A DNA stretch of 22,620 nucleotides, taken from assembly GCA_036833805.1 (NCBI GenBank), contig DAITPA010000028.1, positions 1 through 22,620 on the forward strand, in the 5' to 3' direction. Positions within the stretch are counted from its first letter, which is position 1. Each line of letters opens with the position of its first letter. The stretch is from PALSA-1196 sp036833805. GTDB taxonomy: Bacteria > Pseudomonadota > Gammaproteobacteria > Steroidobacterales > Steroidobacteraceae. The notes beneath the pieces are model-generated. The model was not told the DNA's origin. It did no database searches and saw only the letters and a program-made list of their open reading frames with translations. Below, piece by piece: positions 1-7,661 of this stretch. A program made the position numbers and the translations under genes.

Positions 1-144
1 GTCGAAGATGTGTCTTTAATCTTGTACAATTCGTACGCGATAGCAACGAAGGGTTAGGCCTGTGCTTCGAAGCCCGGGTCGGACCTGTGACGGGTGTGAG
101 GGAAACGAGGAACGTAGGGATGCTTGGATGAAGGGAACGCGATC
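1..144 (+). promoter_or_regulatory. Leader of the polysaccharide gene cluster with a possible promoter
   Basis: This is the non-coding stretch ahead of the first gene. A -10-like hexamer TACAAT lies at 25-30. The matching -35 position 17 bp upstream (TCGAAG, 2-7) is poor, so promoter identity is weak and the true promoter may lie outside the window. A good Shine-Dalgarno, AAGGGA at 131-136, sits 8 nt before the ATG at 145 and is the main reason for choosing that start. Confidence 0.3.
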
Positions 145-2178
145 ATGACCGAGCCCGCCGATTTCGGAGTCAGTTCGCTCGCTAACTCTCTTCTCGCGCT
201 CCCCCGCGGCGCCAAGCGCCTCATCATGGTGGCTGCGGACGCCGTCATGCTGCCGCTCGCCCTGTGGGCGGCACTCATCCTGAAGTTCGACCGCACGACC
301 TTCGATATGGGTACCTACGGGGATCTGTTCTTCGTGGCGACCCTGTCAGCGCTCGTCATATTCGCCGTCCTCGGCCTGTATCGGGCGATTATTCGCTTCA
401 TGGGCCTGCATGCCATGGCGACGGTCGTGGCTGGGGTGGCCGTGTCCGTAGTGGCGCTTGAGGCGTATGACCGTGTCGCGCGCTCCCAACATGTGCCACT
501 GTCCGTGCTCGCCATCTACGCGGCTCTTGCGCTGGTGTACCTTGCGGGCAGCCGATTCATCGTCAGATACCTCGTTTACTACAACGTTAATGGCGGCGCG
601 GCCAAGCCTGTCGCGATCTACGGCGCCGGAGAGGCCGGTGCGCGGCTTTCCCAGGTATTGCTCGGCGGGCCGGATTTCCGGCCCGTTGCCTTTATCGACG
701 ACAAGAGGTCCCTGCACGGCAGCCGCATCAACGGCATCAAGGTTTACAGCCGCAGCGCACTTACGCAGCTGATTCGCGATCATGACATTGAGCGGGTGCT
801 GCTGGCGATTCCGTCGTCCTCGATGCGTCGCAAGCAGGAGATCCTGCGGGCGCTCGAGCCGCTCGGCATCTATGTTCAGGTGATGCCCGACCTGTCGGAC
901 ATCATCTCGGGCCTTGCACACATCGATGAGCTGCGCGACGTGGATGTCGTCGATCTTCTCGGCCGCGACGCCGTGCCCCCAGATCCGCGGCTGTTCGCGT
1001 CTTGTATTCGCGGCAAGTCGGTCATGGTGACGGGCGCCGGCGGTTCGATCGGCTCGGAGCTTTGCCGGCAGATCGTGAGGCTTGCGCCGCGCCGGTTGAT
1101 CCTGTTCGAGATGTCGGAGCTTGCGCTCTACACGATCGAAGGAGAGCTTGCCGAGTTCGCCGCGCGCGAGAACGTTGCCACCGAAATCATTCCGCTCTTG
1201 GGCAATGCGCACCATCGGCATCGGGTGCGCGAGGTGCTGTCGGCCTATCAGGTGCAGACTCTTTATCACGCCGCCGCCTACAAGCACGTGCCGATCGTCG
1301 AGCACAACGTAGTCGAGGGCATCCACAACAACGTCATCAGCACCTGGTACACCGCCGAGGCCGCGCGCGAGACCGGCGTTGAGACTTTCGTGCTCATCTC
1401 CACCGACAAGGCGGTCAACCCGGCCAATGTCATGGGCGCGACAAAGCGGCTCGCGGAACTCGTGCTGCAGGCGTTGCAGGAGCGCACGACCACGACTCGG
1501 TTTTGCATGGTGCGGTTCGGCAATGTGCTCGCCTCGTCGGGCTCAGTCGTGCCGCTCTTTAAGAAGCAGATCCGCGAAGGCGGTCCGGTCACGGTCACCC
1601 ATCCGGACGTCATCCGCTACTTCATGACGATTCCCGAGGCGGCCCAGCTTGTCATCCAGGCAGGCGCCATGGCGAAGGGCGGGGACGTGTTCGTGCTCGA
1701 CATGGGCCGGCCGGTGCTCATCGACGATCTCGCGCGGCGCATGATCAATCTCATGGGTTTAACCGTCCGCGACAGCGCCAATCCGGACGGCGACATCGAG
1801 ATTACCTACACCGGCCTGCGCACCGCGGAGAAACTCTTCGAGGAGCTTCTGATCGGCAGCAATATCACCGGTACCGATCACCCGATGATCATGCGCGCGA
1901 TGGAACACTCGCTGCCCTGGGAGCGCATGCAGCAGCTCTTGAACGAGCTCCTGATTGCGCTGGCGAGTTTTGACTGCCGGCGCTCGGTGGGCATCTTGTG
2001 CGAGGCGGTGGCGGAATATCGCCAGACCCACGATATCCGCGATTACGTCTGGGCGCAGAAGACGCTCACGACGGTCGACGACGATCGCAAGGTGGCGGAT
2101 GACCGAAAGGTGACGGACTTCGTTGCAAAGCGGCGTCTCTTCGAGGGTGGCAAGGGGCCTGCAGAGCGCGGGAACTGA
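145..2178 (+). CDS. Membrane-anchored NDP-sugar 4,6-dehydratase (WbpM/CapD/FlaA1 family)
   Basis: Long-form polysaccharide dehydratase of 677 aa. The N-terminal third carries several hydrophobic membrane segments (about residues 25-150), followed by a CoA-binding-like Rossmann domain with GAGEAG. The C-terminal half is the catalytic extended SDR domain: NAD-binding TGAGGSIGSE at 296-305, the STDKAVNP motif near 418, and M430xxxK434, the Met-Lys form of the active site typical of WbpM/PglF-like enzymes. By family knowledge it converts UDP-GlcNAc (or a related sugar nucleotide) to the 4-keto-6-deoxy intermediate at the inner membrane. The start is ATG 145 with AAGGGA 8 nt upstream; a TTG at 124 would add 7 residues. 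The C-terminus contains a small internal repeat (DDRKVADDRKV). It leads a same-strand run with ugd, manC and manB. The exact substrate cannot be read from sequence. Confidence 0.9.
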   Translation: MTEPADFGVSSLANSLLALPRGAKRLIMVAADAVMLPLALWAALILKFDRTTFDMGTYGDLFFVATLSALVIFAVLGLYRAIIRFMGLHAMATVVAGVAVSVVALEAYDRVARSQHVPLSVLAIYAALALVYLAGSRFIVRYLVYYNVNGGAAKPVAIYGAGEAGARLSQVLLGGPDFRPVAFIDDKRSLHGSRINGIKVYSRSALTQLIRDHDIERVLLAIPSSSMRRKQEILRALEPLGIYVQVMPDLSDIISGLAHIDELRDVDVVDLLGRDAVPPDPRLFASCIRGKSVMVTGAGGSIGSELCRQIVRLAPRRLILFEMSELALYTIEGELAEFAARENVATEIIPLLGNAHHRHRVREVLSAYQVQTLYHAAAYKHVPIVEHNVVEGIHNNVISTWYTAEAARETGVETFVLISTDKAVNPANVMGATKRLAELVLQALQERTTTTRFCMVRFGNVLASSGSVVPLFKKQIREGGPVTVTHPDVIRYFMTIPEAAQLVIQAGAMAKGGDVFVLDMGRPVLIDDLARRMINLMGLTVRDSANPDGDIEITYTGLRTAEKLFEELLIGSNITGTDHPMIMRAMEHSLPWERMQQLLNELLIALASFDCRRSVGILCEAVAEYRQTHDIRDYVWAQKTLTTVDDDRKVADDRKVTDFVAKRRLFEGGKGPAERGN

Positions 2179-2271
2179 ACCAGGTCACGCTCGGTGATCC
2201 TCTCGCTTGAGCCGCGCGCTGGCTTACTCTAGGCTCTTCGGCCGCTTCGTCTTTAAGCCAGATTTCAGCTC

Positions 2272-3612
2272 ATGCGCGTTACGATCTTCGGCTCCGGCTA
2301 CGTCGGTCTGGTTACGGGTGCGTGTCTGGCGGAGGTCGGCAATCACGTCATCTGCGTCGATGTGGACGCCGCCAAGATCGAGCGCCTGAAGAAGGGCGAC
2401 GTCCCGATCCACGAGCCCGGCCTTGAAGCGCTGATCAAGCGCAATGCGGAGGCCGGGCGCATTGCATTCACAACGGACGCGGTGGCCGGGGTCAATCACG
2501 GCCTTTTCCAGATCATCGCGGTCGGAACCCCGCCGGATGAGGATGGCTCGGCGGACTTGCGCTACGTGCTCGCCGCTGCGCGCACGATCGGCACGCATCG
2601 GCAGCAATACGCGGTCGTAATCACCAAATCCACCGTCCCGGTCGGCACGGCGGATAAGGTCCGTAGCGAAATTGATGCGGTTCTTGCCGCGCGCGGCACG
2701 GGTCTCGAATTCGATGTGGTATCGAATCCCGAATTCCTGAAGGAGGGGGTTGCGATCCAGGACTTCATGAAGCCCGATCGCGTCGTCATCGGCACCGAGA
2801 ATCCGCGCACCCAGGAGCTGATGCGTGCCTTGTACGAGCCGTTCACGCGCAATCATGACCGATTGATCGTGATGGACATCCGCTCATCGGAGCTCACGAA
2901 ATACGCGGCCAACGCGATGCTTGCGACCAAGATCAGCTTCATGAACGAGCTTGCAAACATTGCCGAGCGCTGCGGTGCGGATGTCGAGAAGGTGCGCATC
3001 GGCATCGGCTCGGATCCGCGCATCGGCTATGGTTTCATTTACCCGGGCACCGGTTACGGCGGCTCATGCTTTCCAAAGGACGTACAGGCGCTCGTGCGCT
3101 CCGCGCGTGCAACGGGGCACGAGCCGGAGATTCTGCTTGCGGTGCAGTCCGTCAACCGCCGCCAGAAGGAAGTCCTGGTGCACAAGATGCAGCAGCATTT
3201 CGGCGCAGGTCTCAAGGGCAAATCGGTTGCGCTGTGGGGCCTGGCGTTCAAGCCCAACACGGATGACATGCGCGAGGCGCCCGCGCGCACCATCATCGAA
3301 ATGTTGTGGAAGGCCGGCGCCCACGTGCGTGTCTACGACCCGGTCGCCTTGAACGAAGCCGTCCGCATCTACGGGGAGCGTGCCGATCTCATTATTTGCA
3401 AGAGCGCCTACGAGGCGGCCGCTGGAGCCGACGCCTTGGCCATCATTACGGAATGGCAGGAATTCAGGAGTCCCGACTTCGAGCGGCTGAAGGAGCTTCT
3501 GACGACGCCTGTGATCTTTGACGGCCGCAACCTCTACGATCCGGGCATGGTGGCCCGCTTCGGGTTTACCTACTATGCCATCGGCCGCGGCAAGGTCACG
3601 CCGCCCGCTTGA
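2272..3612 (+). CDS. ugd: UDP-glucose 6-dehydrogenase
   Basis: The 446-aa product oxidises UDP-glucose to UDP-glucuronate with two NAD+. The N-terminal Rossmann motif GSGYVG is at 7-12. The catalytic residues follow the spacing of characterised enzymes: Lys210, Asn214, Cys266 (in GSCFPKD) and Asp270. The C-terminal UDP-binding domain contains the WGLAFKPNTDDMREAP motif. The length is normal for the bacterial type. A 93-bp gap precedes it, with no strong Shine-Dalgarno visible before ATG 2272. UDP-glucuronate feeds both exopolysaccharide synthesis and the ArnA decarboxylase step of the Ara4N pathway encoded on the other strand from 6478 to 16422, so this gene probably serves both. GDP-mannose dehydrogenase (AlgD) belongs to the same superfamily but is less likely given the close resemblance to Ugd. 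Confidence 0.95.
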   Translation: MRVTIFGSGYVGLVTGACLAEVGNHVICVDVDAAKIERLKKGDVPIHEPGLEALIKRNAEAGRIAFTTDAVAGVNHGLFQIIAVGTPPDEDGSADLRYVLAAARTIGTHRQQYAVVITKSTVPVGTADKVRSEIDAVLAARGTGLEFDVVSNPEFLKEGVAIQDFMKPDRVVIGTENPRTQELMRALYEPFTRNHDRLIVMDIRSSELTKYAANAMLATKISFMNELANIAERCGADVEKVRIGIGSDPRIGYGFIYPGTGYGGSCFPKDVQALVRSARATGHEPEILLAVQSVNRRQKEVLVHKMQQHFGAGLKGKSVALWGLAFKPNTDDMREAPARTIIEMLWKAGAHVRVYDPVALNEAVRIYGERADLIICKSAYEAAAGADALAIITEWQEFRSPDFERLKELLTTPVIFDGRNLYDPGMVARFGFTYYAIGRGKVTPPA

Positions 3613-3631
3613 GGAGTGCTTGCGTGACGGC

Positions 3632-5056
3632 ATGCTGATTCCGGTCATTCTCTCGGGAGGCGCGGGAACGCGCCTCTGGCCGCTCTCCCGCGAGCTCTAC
3701 CCAAAACAGCTTCTGGCGCTGACGGGCGATCGGACCATGCTGCAGAACACGGCGCTGCGGCTCGCCGGACTTCAAGCGGCGCCGCCGGTTGTCGTCTGCA
3801 CGGACGCGCATCGCTTTCTCGTGGCCGAGCAGCTGCGGCAGCTTGATATCACACCGAGCGCCATCGTGCTGGAGCCGTTCGGCCGCAACACAGCGCCGGC
3901 CATTGCTCTCGCAGCTCATGCCGCGCTCAAGATTGCGGGGGCTGAGACCGACCCAACGCTTCTCGTCCTGCCCGCTGACCATGTCATCCACGATGTCGCA
4001 GCGTTTCAGGCGGCGGTGAGAACGGCGCTTGCCGTCGTCGCTCAAGGCGGGCTTGCCACCTTCGGCATCGTGGCGCGCTCTGCCCAGACCGGCTACGGCT
4101 ACATACGCCGTGGCGCGGCCATCGGCAGCGTGCACCGCATTGCGCAATTCGTCGAGAAGCCGGATTTGGAGCGCGCGCAGGCCTTTGTCGATTCGGGGGA
4201 GTACTACTGGAACAGCGGCATGTTCATTTTCCATGCGCGACGCTATCTCGAGGAGCTCGAACGCTGGGCCCCCGCCATCTCGCAGGCCTGCCGCACGGCA
4301 AGCGAGGCGGCAACGGCGGATCTGGACTTCACACGCATTGATCCCAAGAGTTTCGCAGCATGTCCGAGCGATTCGATCGACTACGCGGTGATGGAGAAGA
4401 CCGGCGATGCGGTCGTCGTACCGCTCGACGCCGGCTGGAGCGATGTCGGCTCGTGGTCGGCGCTGCATGCAGCAAGCCCCGCGGATTCTCACGGCAACGT
4501 GGCTCGCGGCGACGTCCTCGTCGAGGACTCGCACGGCTGCTATCTGTATTCGGAAAGCAGGCTCGTGGCGGCCGTGGGGCTCAAGGACCATGTGGTCGTT
4601 GAAACCAAGGATGCGGTGCTGGTGGCGCCGCGCGACCGCGTGCAGGATGTGAAGAAGCTGGTCGCGCGGTTGAAGGCGCTGGGGCGCTACGAGCACGCCT
4701 TGCACCGCGAGGTGTTTCGTCCCTGGGGCAGCTACGACAGCATTGAGAACGGCAATCGCTTCCAGGTGAAATCGCTTAAGGTGAAGCCGCTCGGGCAGCT
4801 GTCGCTACAATTGCATCATCATCGCGCCGAGCACTGGATCGTCGTCTCCGGCACGGCGCGCATCACCCGCGGCGATGAGGTATTCTTCCTCGAAGAGAAT
4901 CAGTCGACCTATATTCCGGTCGGCGTCAAACACCGCATCGAAAATCCCGGTAAGATCCTGCTGCACATCATTGAGGTGCAGTCCGGGTCATATCTGGGTG
5001 AAGACGATATCGTGCGCTTCGAGGACCGCTACGGCCGCGAAGGCAGTATGAGCTAG
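3632..5056 (+). CDS. manC: Mannose-1-phosphate guanylyltransferase / mannose-6-phosphate isomerase
   Basis: Bifunctional type II enzyme of 474 aa, the usual AlgA/ManC length. It isomerises fructose-6-P to mannose-6-P and makes GDP-mannose from mannose-1-P and GTP. The N-terminal nucleotidyltransferase opens with the signature GGAGTRLWPLSR (9-20) and Lys25; FVEKPD lies near residue 173. The C-terminal cupin isomerase carries the metal-binding stretch HHHRAEHW (395-402). The reading frame is open upstream to 3518, inside ugd, but ATG 3632 puts the GGAGTR motif at the family-typical distance from the N-terminus. GAGGAG at 3611-3616 is a rather distant Shine-Dalgarno (15 nt); a TTG at 3620 is the alternative. 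Only 19 bp separate it from ugd, so co-transcription is likely. Product flows from the phosphomannomutase encoded next. Confidence 0.95.
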   Translation: MLIPVILSGGAGTRLWPLSRELYPKQLLALTGDRTMLQNTALRLAGLQAAPPVVVCTDAHRFLVAEQLRQLDITPSAIVLEPFGRNTAPAIALAAHAALKIAGAETDPTLLVLPADHVIHDVAAFQAAVRTALAVVAQGGLATFGIVARSAQTGYGYIRRGAAIGSVHRIAQFVEKPDLERAQAFVDSGEYYWNSGMFIFHARRYLEELERWAPAISQACRTASEAATADLDFTRIDPKSFAACPSDSIDYAVMEKTGDAVVVPLDAGWSDVGSWSALHAASPADSHGNVARGDVLVEDSHGCYLYSESRLVAAVGLKDHVVVETKDAVLVAPRDRVQDVKKLVARLKALGRYEHALHREVFRPWGSYDSIENGNRFQVKSLKVKPLGQLSLQLHHHRAEHWIVVSGTARITRGDEVFFLEENQSTYIPVGVKHRIENPGKILLHIIEVQSGSYLGEDDIVRFEDRYGREGSMS

Positions 5057-5138
5057 CGATGGGCGCTTGCGCCGCTCGCCTGCATGACGCCTGTTGCCTC
5101 ACATTCCGGAACCTTCAATCATTCACCGGGGCGCAACG

Positions 5139-6491
5139 ATGGATCTTTCCGCATTCAAAGCCTATGACATCCGCGGACGTATTCCGACGGAGCTGAATGA
5201 GTCGCTGGCGTATGACATCGGGCGGGCCTACGCCGCGTTCGTCAAGCCGAAAACGGTGTGCGTGGGACGGGACATCCGCTTAACGAGCGGCGAGCTTGCG
5301 AATGCGCTGAAGCGCGGGCTCATGGATGGCGGCTGCGACGTCTCCGACATCGGCCTCTGTGGTACGGAAGGCGTGTACTTCGCAACCTTTGCCTACAAAC
5401 TTGACGGCGGCATCATGGTGACCGCGAGCCACAACCCCCCCGACTACAACGGCATGAAGCTCGTGCGCGAGGATTCCCGTCCCATCAGCGCCGATACCGG
5501 ACTCACCGACATGCGCGCGCTCATTCAATCGGCGCGCCTGCCGGCGCCCGTGGCGCGTCCCGGCCGAGAAAGCGCGCTCGATACGAGCGCGAAATATCTC
5601 GAGCACCTGTTGAGCTACGTCGATCGGGCGCGCCTGCGCAAGCTCAAAGTGGTCGTGAACGCCGGCAACGGCGGGGCGGGGCTCATCATCGATCAACTGG
5701 AGCGGTATCTGCCGTTCGAATTCATAAAGCTGCAGCACACCCCGGACGGGACATTTCCGAACGGCATCCCCAATCCCATGATTGCGGAGAACCAGGCCGT
5801 GACTGCCGAGGCCGTGCGCAACAGCGGCGCGGATGTCGCGCTCGCCTGGGACGGGGACTACGACCGCTGTTTCTTCTTTGATAACGAGGGTCGCTTCATC
5901 GACGGCTATTACCTGGTGGGGCTGCTTGCGGAGGCGTTCCTGAAACGCGAGCGTGGCGCGCGTATCGTGCATGACCCGCGCGTCACCTGGAACACGATCG
6001 ATATCGTGCGCCGGCACGGTGGCGAGCCCGTGCTGTGCAAGTCCGGCCACGCCTTTATTAAACAGAAGATGCGCGAGGTGGATGCCGTGTACGGCGGGGA
6101 GATGAGCGCGCACCACTATTTCCGTGCCTTTGCCTATTGCGACAGCGGCATGATTCCCTGGCTTCTCGTGCTGCAGGTGATGTGCGAGGAGGGCAAGTCG
6201 CTCGCGGAGCTCGTCGGCGAGCGCATGCGGCTCTTCCCGGTGAGCGGTGAGATCAATCGGCGTCTAAGCGGCGATGCGAAATCAGTGTTGCTGAAGGCGC
6301 AGCAGCATTATCAAAGAGAAGCGCTTGCGATTGATTTCACGGACGGTGTGTCGCTCGAATTTCCTGAGTGGCGCTTCAATCTGCGCGGCTCAAACACCGA
6401 GCCGCTCGTGCGCCTGAACGTCGAGGCGCGCGGCAGCGAAGCCTTGGTGCGCGACAAGACTGCGGAACTCTTACGACTTATCGACGCTTAA
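5139..6491 (+). CDS. manB: Phosphomannomutase/phosphoglucomutase
   Basis: Alpha-D-phosphohexomutase of 450 aa, of the AlgC/ManB type, interconverting hexose-6-phosphate and hexose-1-phosphate. All four active-site signatures are visible: the phosphoserine loop TASHNP with Ser97, the Mg2+ site DGDYDR (238-243), the sugar-binding loop GEMSAHH (320-326) and the phosphate-binding loop RGSNTEP near the C-terminus. AlgC-like enzymes act on both mannose and glucose phosphates, so it can feed GDP-mannose (with ManC) and UDP-glucose, then UDP-glucuronate (with Ugd). ATG 5139 was chosen because MDLSAFKAYDIRG matches the conserved family N-terminus; an in-frame upstream extension to 5094 looks non-coding. 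The gap to manC is 82 bp. The 3' end overlaps the convergent wecB gene by 14 bp. Confidence 0.93.
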   Translation: MDLSAFKAYDIRGRIPTELNESLAYDIGRAYAAFVKPKTVCVGRDIRLTSGELANALKRGLMDGGCDVSDIGLCGTEGVYFATFAYKLDGGIMVTASHNPPDYNGMKLVREDSRPISADTGLTDMRALIQSARLPAPVARPGRESALDTSAKYLEHLLSYVDRARLRKLKVVVNAGNGGAGLIIDQLERYLPFEFIKLQHTPDGTFPNGIPNPMIAENQAVTAEAVRNSGADVALAWDGDYDRCFFFDNEGRFIDGYYLVGLLAEAFLKRERGARIVHDPRVTWNTIDIVRRHGGEPVLCKSGHAFIKQKMREVDAVYGGEMSAHHYFRAFAYCDSGMIPWLLVLQVMCEEGKSLAELVGERMRLFPVSGEINRRLSGDAKSVLLKAQQHYQREALAIDFTDGVSLEFPEWRFNLRGSNTEPLVRLNVEARGSEALVRDKTAELLRLIDA

Positions 6492-7581
6492 GGAAGCGCT
6501 GCAGACTCAGCGCCGCGCGCTTTGCGGCGTGACCGTCCCACAGGTCGGGACGGCGACCCTTCGGCCATTTCCCAGAAAGCGCCTCGCGTACCGCGGCCGG
6601 TAAATCCGCGGGTTTCAGCAGCCGGTTCGTGCCTTCGGTTACGGTCACCGGGCGCTCGGTATTCTCCCGCAGGGTGGCACAGGGAATCGCAAGATAAGTG
6701 GTCTCTTCCTGGATACCGCCCGAGTCGGTGATGGCGATCGTTGCGTGCAGGACGAGATTCATGAACTCAATGTAGCTTAACGGGTCGGTCGCGCGAATGC
6801 GCGCGCTGGCGCGGAGCGATTCCAGAAGGCCAAAGTCTTCGAGCTTCCTCCGCGTGCGCGGATGGATGGCAAAGACGACGTCGATCTCCTGCGCGACTGC
6901 AATCAGCGCCGCGATGAGCTCGGCCAATTTCTCGCGCCGATCAACATTTGACGGGCGATGCAAGGTCACGACCGCGTAGGGTCGCGCGCTGAGGCCTAGG
7001 CGTTCGCGCGTGCCGGCAGCTTGGATGCGCTCACGCAGCATCTCGAAGGAATCGATCATGATGTTGCCGATGCAGTCGATCTTCTGCGCCGGCACGCCCT
7101 CGGCACGCAGGTTGGTATCGGCGTCGACCGAGGGCGTCCACAGGAGGTCCGCGATCGCGTCGGTTACGAGGCGATTGATCTCTTCAGGCATGGTGCGGTC
7201 GCGGCTGCGCAGCCCTGCCTCCAAATGCACAACGGGAATGGCAAGCTTCGCGCCGACCATGGCGCAGGCCGCCGTGGCGTTGACGTCGCCCACCACTATG
7301 ACGGCGTCCGGCCGATGTGTTGTGCACACCGCCTCGTAGGCGATCATGGTGCGGCCGGTCTGCTCGGCGTGGGTGCCGCTGCCCACTTCAAGATGATGGC
7401 TGGGCTCGGGAAGAGCGAGGTCGGCAAAGAACGCATCGGACATGTTTGCGTCGTAGTGCTGTCCGGTGTGCACGACTTGCGCGCGGCACCAGTTGGTGCG
7501 GGAAAGCTCATGGTAGAGCGGTGCGACCTTCATGAAATTGGGTCGCGCCGCGGCGATCAGGTGCACGAGCTTCGAATCCAA
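6478..7581 (-). CDS. wecB: UDP-N-acetylglucosamine 2-epimerase (non-hydrolysing type)
   Basis: The 367-aa product belongs to the GT-B-fold epimerase family that converts UDP-GlcNAc to UDP-ManNAc. Visible motifs are ARPNFMKVAPL (12-22), GDVNA with Asp99, HLEAGLRS with Glu121, PEEINR (Glu133/134), His208 in the LHRPSN segment, and the UDP-binding TDSGGIQEE (285-293). These match the positions of Asp95, Glu117, Glu131 and His213 of E. coli WecB to within a few residues. The start codon is TTG at 7581, supported by GGGAG 7 nt upstream; the first ATG in the vicinity is out of frame. It is the last gene of the long leftward run and 78 bp downstream of the Omp85-like gene. It probably supplies ManNAc for a surface glycan. 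A member using a different UDP-sugar cannot be excluded. Confidence 0.9.
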   Translation of the reverse strand: MDSKLVHLIAAARPNFMKVAPLYHELSRTNWCRAQVVHTGQHYDANMSDAFFADLALPEPSHHLEVGSGTHAEQTGRTMIAYEAVCTTHRPDAVIVVGDVNATAACAMVGAKLAIPVVHLEAGLRSRDRTMPEEINRLVTDAIADLLWTPSVDADTNLRAEGVPAQKIDCIGNIMIDSFEMLRERIQAAGTRERLGLSARPYAVVTLHRPSNVDRREKLAELIAALIAVAQEIDVVFAIHPRTRRKLEDFGLLESLRASARIRATDPLSYIEFMNLVLHATIAITDSGGIQEETTYLAIPCATLRENTERPVTVTEGTNRLLKPADLPAAVREALSGKWPKGRRPDLWDGHAAKRAALSLQRFLKRR

Positions 7582-7630
7582 ACGACATCTCCCGCAAGGA
7601 ACTGGCAGTCAAGCTTACCCCACGATGGGC

Positions 7631-7661
7631 AGCGCACCGTGCTCCTTGCGTGCGCTTTTTT
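7631..7661 (+). terminator. Rho-independent terminator-like hairpin, oriented rightward
   Basis: A perfect 7-bp stem (AGCGCAC at 7631-7637 with GTGCGCT at 7650-7656) encloses a 12-nt loop. On the + strand it is followed by a run of T to 7661. In this direction it has the layout of an intrinsic terminator, but the flanking genes both run leftward and see an A-tract instead. The T-run overlaps the stop codon of the Omp85-like gene (7660-7662). It could stop rightward read-through from manB. The orientation is visible in the sequence; the function is inferred. Confidence 0.45.

Noticed and set aside
346..1326. 326-codon open frame on the - strand inside the WbpM-like gene
   Set aside because: It is antisense to a strongly supported gene, rich in His/Arg/Asp from reversed GC-rich codons, with no ribosome site or family motif.
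3596..4705. 369-codon open frame on the - strand inside manC
   Set aside because: The same reasoning applies: the manC frame carries all family signatures, and the antisense product has shadow-like composition.
5062..5073. Perfect GGCGC-TT-GCGCC hairpin between manC and manB
   Set aside because: Too short a loop and no T-run; such GC palindromes are expected by chance at this base composition.
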